Source of the DNA: Chitinophagaceae bacterium
GTDB taxonomy: Bacteria; Bacteroidota; Bacteroidia; Chitinophagales; Chitinophagaceae
Length of the DNA: 64,000 nucleotides
Assembly: GCA_016720825.1 (NCBI GenBank)
Contig: JADKJV010000001.1
Coordinates: 553,106-617,105 of the forward strand
Direction of reading: 5' to 3'
Numbering within the stretch: position 1 is the stretch's first letter; every line of letters starts with the position of its first letter. Shown here one piece after another: positions 51,622-60,815 of this stretch. The notes under the pieces are model-generated. The model ran no database searches. It was not told where the DNA came from and saw nothing but the letters and a program-made list of their open reading frames with translations. Made by a program: the position numbers and the translations under genes.

Positions 51622-54600
51622 TCAATGTGTTTCTTCCGGTTTGGTAGATGCAGGCATTCCTTCATGTTTTTCACCAGCAACATGATGTTTGCCTTCAATC
51701 ACCTCATCGGTATTTCTCACCTTGGCCAGGTAGCTGATGCTGGGCAGTACGTGTAACTGCTCAAGCACATAGAACTTACGCTGGTCATTCTCTTCACGCA
51801 CTTTATTGATTGCACTTTCCTTGTCGTGGATATTACCGAACACGATCGCATTAGTGGCACAGGCTGTCTGACACGCTGTTTTCGCGCTTCCGTCAGGCAG
51901 TACAGTTCCGGCTTTCTTCGCATCCAGTTTAGCTGATTGTAATTTCTGTACGCAGAAAGTACATTTCTCCATCACACCGCGGCTGCGGACAGTTACATCA
52001 GGATTCAGTACCATGCGGGTCAGGTCATCATTCATCTGGAAGATTACATCATCCAGTTTACCCACCAGGCTCTGGTCCTGGTTGTTTTTGAAGCTGTCTG
52101 CTCCTGTATAATCAGCCCAGTTGAAGCGGCGTACTTTGAAAGGACAGTTGTTTGCGCAATAACGTGTGCCGATACAACGGTTATACGCCATCTGGTTAAT
52201 TCCTTCCATGCTGTGGTTGGTTGCAGCAACCGGACAAACGTTCTCACAAGGAGCATTGTCGCAATGCTGGCAAAGCATAGGCTGGAATACCACCCCTTTC
52301 AGGTTATCGGGATCTTTATCTGTTGCATCAGAAACAAAATAACGGTCAATACGCAGCCAGTGCATATCATGGTAACGCAATACTTCGCGTTTACCAACAA
52401 CCGGTACGTTGTTTTCAGCATGACAGGCTACCACGCAGGCGCCGCAACCGGTACAGCTGTTGAGGTCAATGTTCATACCCCATTTCAGACCGGGCTGGTC
52501 GTGCTGGGGATAGAGTGTAGCTTCATTGAAATCGCCGTTGGCGTTGTTATGATATTCTTCTTTCAGTTCCTCTCTCCATTCGGGAATCACATTGGGTTCT
52601 TTCTTGAAAGTAGCCATCGTGGTTTCACGCAGCACTTCAATACGACCCTCGTAGGAATTATGAATCTGTGTCTGTGCAATTTTGTATTTGCTTCCGGTAT
52701 TTTTTACTGATACGCCGGTAACGTGGTATTCCACATTACTTCCGTTGTAAGAAGTGAACTGGTAAGCATTTTGTCCCACACCCGCAGCTGCTTTGCCTGT
52801 TTCCTCATTGCGTCCGTAACCAAGGGCTACTGCAATGGTGTTGGCATTCATGCCGGGAATCACGAGGCAGGGCAGTTTCATAGTTGTGCCGCCTACGGTG
52901 ATTTCGAGAACGGGTTTCTCAGGATAGTATTCGTGATCGGCATTCAGTGTGATACCGAGTTCTTTTGATTTTGTAACGGAGATCAGTGCATAGTTGTCCC
53001 AGGTTGCTTTAGAAATGGGATCCGGTAATTCCTGCAGCCAGGGGTTACCAGCCTGTGCACCGGTACCGATGGAAACTTTCTGGTAAACCACCAGTTCATC
53101 GCCTGTACCTTTTTTATAACCACTGATTGCGGCAGTTGCATCTGCCACGGCAGCTGCACTGTAAGAACCCGCTCCGGCTGCTGCTGCAGCAGGTGATTCT
53201 TTTACGCCAATCTGTAAAATTTTATTGAAATCATCCAGTGATCCCAGCACGCCGATCCAATGTTCCCTGAAATAGGTTTCATAATCTTTCGTGCTGCCGC
53301 TCCATTTTAATAATGAAGTCTGGAAAGGACGTGTTTTAAATAGCGGGTAAATAGTAGGCTGTAAGAAAACTCACATAACCTGCTTTGGCTTCTGCATCAC
53401 CCCAGCTTTCCAGGTAGTGGTGATCAGGGATAACGTATTCGCAGAGTTTGGTTGTTTCATCCAGTTTGGTACCGAAGGAAACAGTGAGTTTAACTTTCTT
53501 CAGCGCGTCAGCGAATTTTTTACCATTCGCGTAATTGTATACAGGATTTGCACCCTGGATCAGCAGTGCGCCAACCGTACCGGCTTCCATATCGGTTACC
53601 AGTTGTGCGATTTCGCTGTCAATACCTGCGCGGTAATTCACCGGCGTGTTCCAGTCGATTGTTTTACCATTCGCACCGATTGCGTTGTTGATGGCATTTA
53701 CAATGACCTGGATATTTTTATCGTTGCTTCCGCAAACCACCAGGGCTTCGCCATTATGGGTGCGGAGATCATTCGCTACTTTTTTAATGCCTTCTTCCAG
53801 TTTGCCGTCTGCGATTTTACCAGCGCCTTCGCCACCCGTAGTTACCATGCTCAGCAGGTCGAGGGCTACTGCACCCAGTTCAGAAGGACGGTGTGTAAAA
53901 CGTTCGTCGGCATTGGAACCAGTCATGCTCAGGAATGATTCAAACTGGTAGTGTTTGCTCATGGAAGGACTCTTCTCATTGATCTTCCTGCCTTTTGCGT
54001 AGTCGCGGGAAAATTCAACCGGGCTGAGCCATGTTCCGAGGAAATCAGCACCGAGGCTTACAATCACTTTTGCCGCATCGAATTTATAAGAAGGGATTTT
54101 CCTGCCGAAACCGCTGGCTTCATTGGCAAGCAGTAATCCGCTGTAAGAAACAGCATCATACTGTATGTGTTTCAGGTTGGGGTATTCTGCAATGATTTTT
54201 TTGGTAGTCGGGGAAACCACAGTGCTGGTAAGCAGCACTACAGATCCGGTTACACCTTTCATTGCATCGGCCACCATCTGGTCCACTTTGTCGAAAGAAG
54301 GAACCTCATCAAATGCGCCGGCTGCATTGCGGTGCATGGGGAATTTGATGCGGTACATATCATATAAGTCGAGCACAGAAGCCTGCACACGGGCAGAAGT
54401 ACCGCCACCGGTATAGGAACAATCTGTGTTGCCTTCAATTTTAATAGGACGACCGTCTCTCACTTTCGCCAGTACCGGAGTTACATCTCCATCCTGTACA
54501 TAAGTAGTGGCATAATATTTAGCCACACCAGGAACCAGGTTATCGGGCTTGTTGGCGTAAGGAACAGCTTTGCGGACGGGAATCTTACAGCTGGCGGCTA

Positions 54601-54790
54601 AAGTCGCGGCAGCAGTGCTGAAACCAAGATATTTCAGGAAGTCTCTGCGTGGTGCTTTGGCATCCGCCAGTCCTTTGTCGTCAAATCCTTCAAAAGGCAG
54701 CTCTTCTTTGAATTCGTCCTGCTGTTTCTTTTGAAAGTCCTCCGGGTCATTCACCTCACCGAAACTCTGCCAGTACTTGTTTTGGCTCAT
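51622..54790 (-). CDS. actB: Alternative complex III subunit ActB (MoCo-like plus four-cluster Fe-S), frameshifted
   Basis: About 1055 residues after removal of one base. The N-terminal half (53336-54790) has a Tat-like RRDFLKYLGF signal and a molybdopterin-oxidoreductase-like domain without cofactor motifs. The frame breaks within a T4 run on the coding strand (plus AAAA at 53366-53369); with one T fewer it reads SFLQPTIYPLF and continues to the C-terminal part (51622-53250). That part has four ferredoxin-type Cys clusters: CTGCGACVVAC, CQHCDNAPCENVCP, CIGTRYCANNCP and CTFCVQK..CQTAC. It carries electrons from ActC to ActA. The break in such a core gene is most likely a sequence error. Confidence 0.9.
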
Positions 54791-54867
54791 ATTAGAAGTT
54801 GAAAATTTGAATATTCGGGAAACTAAAATCTGATCTTATCACTCAACTGTTCTCTCAGCACATAGAA

Positions 54868-56133
54868 TTAATAGTGGCATTTCTGACACTCAATACCACC
54901 GATATCCATCACAGTTACACTATCCATCTTATGATTCTTAATATCGTTGTGGAATTTCTCGTAAATGCTGTAGAACTTATTACCAGTGCTGTCACTGTAA
55001 TTAAAGTCCACTTTAGTCTGGCGGTGACAGTTCACGCACCATGACATGCTCAGATCAGTAAACTGTTTTACTTCATCCATGGCAGTGATCTCACCGTGAC
55101 AGCTTTGACACTGTACTTTACCGGCGCGGATATGCTGTGAGTGGTTGAAATAAACGTGGTCGGGCAGGTTGTGGATCTTCACCCATTCAATCGGCTGGGC
55201 ATTTTCAGGTTTCCAGGCGTTGGGATTCTTCGGATCAAAACCGGCAGCAGTAAACAGTTTCTGGATTTCTGCAGTACCATTTACTTCTTCACCCTCATCC
55301 GTATAAAGTTTGGGGCCTTTTACATATTCGTTGATGGCTTTGTGGCAGTTCATACAAATATTCACTGCAGGGATACCGGCCACTTTGCTGTCCCATGCTG
55401 AACCATGACAGTAAAGGCAGTTAATCTGGTTAATACCGGCATGTACTTTATGTGAATAATAAATAGGCTGAACGGGCTGGTAATCTTTCTGGCGTCCGAG
55501 ACCAACGGCACCTTTGCTTACATAATACCCACCCACGGCAAATAATACCAGGGAGAGCATCGCGATGTAAACTTTATTCCTGTAGAATGGAACGGGCTCA
55601 GGGCGCATGATACCTTCTGCATCATCACTCATCTTTTTCAGGTTGCTGTTCACCTGCATCAGGATCAGAGCGATCACGGCCAGAATAAGAGAGATAACAC
55701 CAAAGATGATTGAATTATTAGCGGAAGGCTGCTCAGCACCAGGCTTTACAACCGGACCTTCAACAGGAGGGGCGTTTACATATTTAATGATCGCTTCCAG
55801 ATCTGCTTCAGGAAGATCAGTTGCAGCAAACTGGGTCATCACACTGCCGAATCTGGCTTTCAATGCAACATAGTAAGGGTCTGACCCTACCATTTTGTTT
55901 ACATTCCTTACCCAGTTGGAAATCTTTTTGAAATCGCCGTTGTATGGATCTTTGTCCAGTACACCTTTCAGTGCCGGACCAATACCGTCTTTTTCCAGTT
56001 GGTGACAGCTGGCACACCTGCCTTTGAACAAGGCTTTCCCATCCTGTGCTGACACATTATTTACAAAAGAAAAAACAGTAAAAGAGAACAAAAAAAGCAG
56101 TAGCCTCCGGCCGATTGGATTATGATGACTCAT
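54868..56133 (-). CDS. actA: Alternative complex III subunit ActA, multiheme cytochrome c
   Basis: 421 residues. Signal peptide ends near Gln30. A first cytochrome c domain has C40-ASC-H44, then a membrane helix (SIIFGVISLILAVIALILM), a second helix (YIAMLSLVLFAVGGYYV), and a pentaheme domain with CLYCH, CMNCH, CQSCH, CVNCH and CQKCH. Six CxxCH motifs are therefore visible. The extra N-terminal heme domain makes it longer than the minimal pentaheme ActA. It takes electrons from ActB in the periplasm. First gene of the respiratory operon, with a promoter at 56181. Confidence 0.94.
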   Translation of the reverse strand: MSHHNPIGRRLLLFLFSFTVFSFVNNVSAQDGKALFKGRCASCHQLEKDGIGPALKGVLDKDPYNGDFKKISNWVRNVNKMVGSDPYYVALKARFGSVMTQFAATDLPEADLEAIIKYVNAPPVEGPVVKPGAEQPSANNSIIFGVISLILAVIALILMQVNSNLKKMSDDAEGIMRPEPVPFYRNKVYIAMLSLVLFAVGGYYVSKGAVGLGRQKDYQPVQPIYYSHKVHAGINQINCLYCHGSAWDSKVAGIPAVNICMNCHKAINEYVKGPKLYTDEGEEVNGTAEIQKLFTAAGFDPKNPNAWKPENAQPIEWVKIHNLPDHVYFNHSQHIRAGKVQCQSCHGEITAMDEVKQFTDLSMSWCVNCHRQTKVDFNYSDSTGNKFYSIYEKFHNDIKNHKMDSVTVMDIGGIECQKCHY

Positions 56134-56180
56134 AAATTCAATTGATACTAAAAATGTGGATAAAATCCTTTGGTCAGGCG

Positions 56181-56215
56181 CAAAAATAAGTCAGGAAGTT
56201 AACAAAACGACAACA
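56181..56215 (-). promoter_or_regulatory. Promoter of the ACIII/oxidase operon
   Basis: On the minus strand TATTTTTG (56181-56188) fits the TAnnTTTG -7 element, 47 nt before the actA start. The -33 element is weaker; a TTG lies about 22 nt upstream. No other clear promoter was seen inside the act genes. Confidence 0.5.
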
Positions 56216-56384
56216 CTACAAAATTTTTTTTAACCCGCTACCAGCCTGCATTTCAGCCGATTTTGTGCTGTTTTGTGCAAGCATTGATTGTCCTTTGTCA
56301 CATTAAAGTCAACAATATGCAAAAACAATTTTATTCGTGCCCGGATGTAAATGATTGAACAATTTTTCCGCACTTTTGCGGGCC

Positions 56385-56687
56385 ATGCTGAAAAGGCTTC
56401 AACAAAAATGGAATGTCAAACCCGCACAACTGGTCCTCATCATTTGCACTTTTGCAATTGGTGGCAGCCTCACGGGTTATGCCGGAAGAAAGATTTTAAA
56501 CCTGTTTGATCTCAATCAAGACTGGCTTTGGATACTGCTTTATGTAATTTTGATAACGATTCTCTGGCCGCTGTCGGTAATCCTGGTAAGTATCCCGCTT
56601 GGACAGTTCAGGTTCTTTAACCGCTACATCCATAAACTGGGCAGTCGGGTCGGAATTGGAAAAAAGCCCAAAAACATCCAAAAATGA
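56385..56687 (+). CDS. DUF6787-like small membrane protein
   Basis: 100 residues from ATG 56385 (MLKRLQQKWNVKPAQL). Two membrane helices: LVLIICTFAIGGSLTGYAGR and WLWILLYVILITILWPLSVILVSI, followed by PLGQFRFF and a basic tail. This pattern is common in Bacteroidota just ahead of purN. Its stop overlaps the purN start by four bases (ATGA). Function unknown. Confidence 0.75.
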   Translation: MLKRLQQKWNVKPAQLVLIICTFAIGGSLTGYAGRKILNLFDLNQDWLWILLYVILITILWPLSVILVSIPLGQFRFFNRYIHKLGSRVGIGKKPKNIQK

Positions 56688-57301
56688 GTCAAAAACCCAT
56701 AAAACTGGCCATTTTTGCCTCCGGAAAGGGCTCAAACGCCCAAAAAATCATAACCCACTTTCGTTGGAATCCCGATATTAAGGTCGTTCTCGTTGTTTCC
56801 AATAAATCGGATGCCGGTGTGCTGGATATTGCCGCAAATGCCGGTATTCCAAGCCTGATTATTGACAAAGAGCGATTCTTCAAAAACGACGCTTTTTTGC
56901 CATATTTAGCCCAAAATGAGGTCGATTTTATCATTTTAGCGGGTTTTTTATGGAAAATTCCCGAAAACCTGATTTCTGCATTTCCCGGAAAAATCCTCAA
57001 TATCCACCCGGCTTTACTGCCCAAATTCGGTGGCAAAGGGATGTACGGACACCATGTACATGAAGCAGTGCTGGCAGCCGGCGAAAAAGAAAGCGGAATC
57101 ACCATCCACCTCGTTGACGAACAATACGACCACGGCAAAACCATCGCCCAGTTTACCTGTCCGGTACTGGCCGGCGACACAGCGGATTCGCTTGCAGAGA
57201 GGATTCATAAGCTGGAGCATGCGCATTTTCCGGAAGTTATTGAGGAATTTGTAACAGGTAGCAGGGAGCAGGAGGCAGGTGGCAGGCGAAGCCCTGAATA
57301 G
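56684..57301 (+). CDS. purN: Phosphoribosylglycinamide formyltransferase
   Basis: 205 residues, cytoplasmic. Transfers the formyl group of 10-formyl-THF to GAR in purine synthesis. Motifs: FASGKGSNAQKI (phosphate loop), ILNIHPALLPKFGGKGMYG (catalytic Asn and His), and VDEQYDHGKTI with the catalytic Asp. The natural end is near EVIEEFV; the last 15 or so residues (TGSREQEAGGRRSPE) are translated from a family C repeat, so the C-terminus has been extended by repeat invasion. Translationally coupled to the small membrane protein gene upstream. Confidence 0.93.
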   Translation: MSQKPIKLAIFASGKGSNAQKIITHFRWNPDIKVVLVVSNKSDAGVLDIAANAGIPSLIIDKERFFKNDAFLPYLAQNEVDFIILAGFLWKIPENLISAFPGKILNIHPALLPKFGGKGMYGHHVHEAVLAAGEKESGITIHLVDEQYDHGKTIAQFTCPVLAGDTADSLAERIHKLEHAHFPEVIEEFVTGSREQEAGGRRSPE

Positions 57302-57455
57302 ATGCGTATCAGGATTTGCAGGTTAGAATAGGCCGAGCAGGCAGGGAGGGGAGCAGGGAGCAGGGAGCAGGGAGCAGGGGGCAGGGAGCAGGGGGCAGGA
57401 AACTGGCAACTGGTAACTGGTAACTGGTAACTGGTAAAGCTGGTAACTAGTAGCT
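57255..57455. repeat. GGGAGCAGG array (family C) with AACTGGT array
   Basis: 57255-57280 GCAGGGAGCAGGAGGCAGG-like, module 57281-57324 (reverse copy of 36961-37003), then many GCAGGGA units 57336-57400, and AACTGGT units 57401-57455. The first part codes the end of PurN. The rest of 57302-57616 has no gene; beyond 57455 it is A/T- and C-rich leader DNA. Confidence 0.85.
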
Positions 57456-57616
57456 TACAACACGCTCATTATCTCTTATTTACTTCCTCTCAGCAACTAC
57501 AAACTTTTCCAACTAATATCTAATATCTCCTATCTAATCTCTGACTTTACCTTCTCATTTGCATTTTCTTTCGTTATTTGCCTCCTCGCAATCTGCGGAT
57601 CATGAATGAATAACCT

Positions 57617-58381
57617 TTGAGAACAGCTTTACCCAAAATATTCACCTTCTTTTTCCTGGTGCTGGCCGCTGTGGCCGGGGCGCAATCTTATAAGATCAGG
57701 GGGATGGTGTATGACAGCACGCGCAATTATCCGCTGGAAGCCGTTTCTGTGCTTTCGACTTCAGGAGAAGGTGCAATAACCAATTCAGAAGGATATTATG
57801 AAATAGCTGTTTCAGAAAAAGATTCGATCTGGTTCAGTTACCTGAATAAACCCACGATAAAATTCCCGGTGCTGAGAATCACCAACCCGATGTCGTTTGA
57901 TATTTCCCTGCAGGTGAATGTGCCTGTGTTGCGTGAAGTAAAGATCTATCCGAGGAATTACCGCCAGGATTCAATACAGAACCGGGTGGATTATGCCAAA
58001 GTGTTTAATTACCACAAACCCGGATTGCGTCCGACCATCTCTAACTACGGAGCCGGTGTGGGTTTTGATCTCGATGAGATCATCAATATGTTCCGCTTCC
58101 GGCGTAACCGGAGTATGGCGGCTTTCCAGCAGCGATTGTTAATTGAGGAACAGGATAAATTCGTTGACCACCGATTTAATAAAGCACTTGTCAGGAGACT
58201 GACCCAGCTGGAATCCCCCATACTCGACAGTTTTATGCTGATGTACCGGCCTTCGTATGAATTCACGCAGCTTTCGGGTGACTATGAATTCCAGTCTTAT
58301 ATCCGCACTGCATTCTACCGGTTCAAACTCGGCATTGACCCTGACGGTCATTATTTCAAAAAAGAAGAACATCCTTTCTGA
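57617..58381 (+). CDS. Exported protein with carboxypeptidase-regulatory-like domain
   Basis: 254 residues. The best start is TTG 57617, since ATGs just upstream run into stops; a signal peptide follows (IFTFFFLVLAAVAGAQ). Residues of about 25-110 fit a CarboxypepD_reg-like beta domain (YKIRGMVYDSTRNYPLEAVSV, GAITNSEGYYEI). The remaining half is helical and basic (NMFRFRRNRSMAAFQQRLL), without a barrel. The family is common in Bacteroidota envelopes but uncharacterised. Confidence 0.75.
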   Translation: MRTALPKIFTFFFLVLAAVAGAQSYKIRGMVYDSTRNYPLEAVSVLSTSGEGAITNSEGYYEIAVSEKDSIWFSYLNKPTIKFPVLRITNPMSFDISLQVNVPVLREVKIYPRNYRQDSIQNRVDYAKVFNYHKPGLRPTISNYGAGVGFDLDEIINMFRFRRNRSMAAFQQRLLIEEQDKFVDHRFNKALVRRLTQLESPILDSFMLMYRPSYEFTQLSGDYEFQSYIRTAFYRFKLGIDPDGHYFKKEEHPF

Positions 58382-58421
58382 TCATTATGTTTATTCCAAA
58401 AAACTGGATTAATTTTCCGTA

Positions 58422-59156
58422 GTGAGTAACTCATTGCATAATGAACTGCGGAAAGAATTCCAGCTGGAAAGGCTGATCCTGTTCAGCGATGCCGTTTTCG
58501 CCATCGCGATTACATTACTGGTGATCGAAATAAAAATCCCCGATTTCACCCAGCTGAATGAACACCTGAATGAAATCAAAGCACCGCTGATTCCCGATCC
58601 GGAACATATCCGCGACAGGGATATATTGAACGGACTCGCCCACCTGATCCCGAAATTCACGGGATTCCTGATCAGCTTTCTAATTATCGGGCAATACTGG
58701 ATGGTGCATCACCGCATGTTTGGATATGTGATCAATTTCAATCCCCGGCTGATCTGGCTGAACCTGTTGTTCCTGCTTTCGATCGCACTGATGCCTTTCA
58801 GTACAGGGTTCTACAGTGAATATGCTGCCATGCCCCTGGTTGCTCCTGTTATTTTTTACACCTGTAATATTGCCATGCTTGGAACACTTAATTTTTTCAT
58901 GTGGAGGTATCTCAGTAATCCGAATAAGGGGTTGACAGAAAACCTGAGTCCTGAATTAGCCCGGTATTCTTCCCTGCGGTCTATTACAGTTCCGGCAATA
59001 TTTATTATTTGCTGTATTGTTTATACACAGTCACCTTACATTGCAGCATTTGTACCCGCCACGATTCCCCTGATTATGCGTTTCATCTTCGGACCCATGA
59101 AGAAAAAAATACTGGCCACTGAAAAATTAAAGGCGGAAGAAAAGTCTGCCGACTGA
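58422..59156 (+). CDS. TMEM175-like (DUF1211) potassium channel protein
   Basis: 244 residues from GTG 58422. The FSDAVFAIAITLLVIEIKIP signature (FSDxxxAIxxT) near the N-terminus and six helices define the TMEM175/DUF1211 family, which forms potassium-leak channels in bacteria. Single six-helix repeat, as usual for bacterial members, acting as a tetramer. About 40 bp behind the previous gene and 19 bp ahead of the serine hydrolase gene. Confidence 0.88.
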   Translation: MSNSLHNELRKEFQLERLILFSDAVFAIAITLLVIEIKIPDFTQLNEHLNEIKAPLIPDPEHIRDRDILNGLAHLIPKFTGFLISFLIIGQYWMVHHRMFGYVINFNPRLIWLNLLFLLSIALMPFSTGFYSEYAAMPLVAPVIFYTCNIAMLGTLNFFMWRYLSNPNKGLTENLSPELARYSSLRSITVPAIFIICCIVYTQSPYIAAFVPATIPLIMRFIFGPMKKKILATEKLKAEEKSAD

Positions 59157-59175
59157 TCAAATTAAAATAAATAAC

Positions 59176-60702
59176 ATGAAAAAGACGCTCCTGCTTTTTA
59201 TAGTATTAACCTCAGCGCTCTTCACAATAGCCCAACCTGACAATCGGAAGCAGTTTATCAGTGACAGCCTTGATAATTATGTACAGTCAGCCATGGCCGA
59301 TTGGAAAGTGCCGGGCTTGTCACTTTGTGTTGTGAAGGATGGCAAAGTCGTACTCATGAAATCTTATGGCGTCCGGGAAGCCGGCGGCACGGATAAGGTA
59401 GACGACAATACTTTATTCATGATCGGCAGTAATACCAAAGCGTTTACTGCGACTGCTGTGGCCATGCTGGATGCAGAGAAAAAATTATCACTCGATGATA
59501 AAGTACGAACATGGTTACCCGATTTCACTTTATATGATCCCTGGGTAGCGAAAGAAGCTACGGTACGTGACCTGCTCTGTCATCGCCTCGGCTTTGAAAC
59601 CTTCCAGGGCGATTTTATGTATTTCGATTCTGACCTGAGCCTGGCTGAAGTGCGCGAGAAAATGGGAATGTTAAAACCACAGTATGGTTTCCGGAGCAAA
59701 TGGGGTTATACAAATTGTGCATTCATGACAGCCGGTGAAGTGATTCCCAAGGTTACCGGTAAAACCTGGGCAGAATTTATGCGCGAAAGGATTTTTACAC
59801 CGCTGGGTATGACAAACAGCCTGGCGCTTTCATCTGAAATACCGAATGCAACAAATAAATGCAGTGCCCACACGGTAGTTGACGGCAAACTTTTCAAAAT
59901 CCCTTATGGCAAACTGGATAATCTCGCACCTGCAGGCAGTATTGCATCCAGCGTAACCGATATGAGTCATTGGGCAATTGCATTACTCGGTAATGGCAAA
60001 TGGGATGGCAAAGACGTGATTCCTCCCGCAGCGATCAACCTGACACGTACCCCGAATTCTATCCTTGGCAATGGAGGTCACATGTTCAATAAAGCGCATT
60101 TCTCTTTGTATGGGCTTGGTTTTTTCCTGGAAGAATATGCCGGCAGGAAAATCGTAGCCCACACGGGTGGTGTAAATGGTTTTGTAACCAGTTTCTGCCT
60201 GGTGCCCGAGGAAAAACTCGGGATCATTGTGCTGACCAACACAGATATGAACAACTTATATGAAGCCCTGCGTAATGAACTGGAAGATGCCTATCTGGGT
60301 TTGCCCTACAGGAATTACAGCAAAGCTTATTTAGGTTTCCAGCAGGGAAGTGAAAAAGAGGAAGCCGAACAGTTGAAAAAAATCCAGGACACACTGGCAA
60401 CCCATCCTGCGACTGCATTATCACTCAGCAGTTACGCCGGCGAATATATACATCCTGTATATGGCAAAATGAATATCAAAGAAGAGAAAGGCAAACTGAT
60501 TATGCGTTTTGAGCACCACCACGATATGTACGGTTCTATGGAGCCTTTAGGCGGCAATCGCTTTTTCTGCACGTACAGCAGCGCGATATATGGCAGGAAG
60601 AAACTGGAGTTTACGGTAGAAAATAATAAAGTAAAATCGTTGAGAGTGCGGGTGGCGGATTTTGTGGAGTTTACGCCGTATGATTTTGAAAAAGTAAAAT
60701 GA
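59176..60702 (+). CDS. Secreted class C beta-lactamase-type serine hydrolase with DUF3471
   Basis: 508 residues with a signal peptide (MKKTLLLFIVLTSALFTIAQ). The serine hydrolase domain has SNTK (SxxK nucleophile and base), YTN (YxN) and HTGGVNGF (HTG third motif). A C-terminal DUF3471-like beta domain follows (SSYAGEYIHPVYGKMNI). Family members act on D-Ala peptides, esters or peptidoglycan; substrate unknown. Followed by a family A repeat 5 nt after the stop. Confidence 0.9.
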   Translation: MKKTLLLFIVLTSALFTIAQPDNRKQFISDSLDNYVQSAMADWKVPGLSLCVVKDGKVVLMKSYGVREAGGTDKVDDNTLFMIGSNTKAFTATAVAMLDAEKKLSLDDKVRTWLPDFTLYDPWVAKEATVRDLLCHRLGFETFQGDFMYFDSDLSLAEVREKMGMLKPQYGFRSKWGYTNCAFMTAGEVIPKVTGKTWAEFMRERIFTPLGMTNSLALSSEIPNATNKCSAHTVVDGKLFKIPYGKLDNLAPAGSIASSVTDMSHWAIALLGNGKWDGKDVIPPAAINLTRTPNSILGNGGHMFNKAHFSLYGLGFFLEEYAGRKIVAHTGGVNGFVTSFCLVPEEKLGIIVLTNTDMNNLYEALRNELEDAYLGLPYRNYSKAYLGFQQGSEKEEAEQLKKIQDTLATHPATALSLSSYAGEYIHPVYGKMNIKEEKGKLIMRFEHHHDMYGSMEPLGGNRFFCTYSSAIYGRKKLEFTVENNKVKSLRVRVADFVEFTPYDFEKVK

Positions 60703-60706
60703 GATT

Positions 60707-60803
60707 TAACCACAAAGAGCACAAAGGAATACACAAAGATCACAAAGATTCAGGCTTATTCGCCTTTGTGCACTTTGTGTATTCCTTTGTGCCCTTTGTG
60801 GTA
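60707..60803. repeat. CACAAAG-word fold-back repeat (family A)
   Basis: AACCACAAAGAGCACAAAGG (from 60708) is matched by CCTTTGTGCCCTTTGTGGT (to 60802). GAATACACAAAG pairs with CTTTGTGTATTC. Both arms use the CAAAG word. Lies between serine hydrolase and acylase genes; the acylase start is 13 nt further. Confidence 0.88.
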
Positions 60804-60815
60804 AAAAAATATTCC

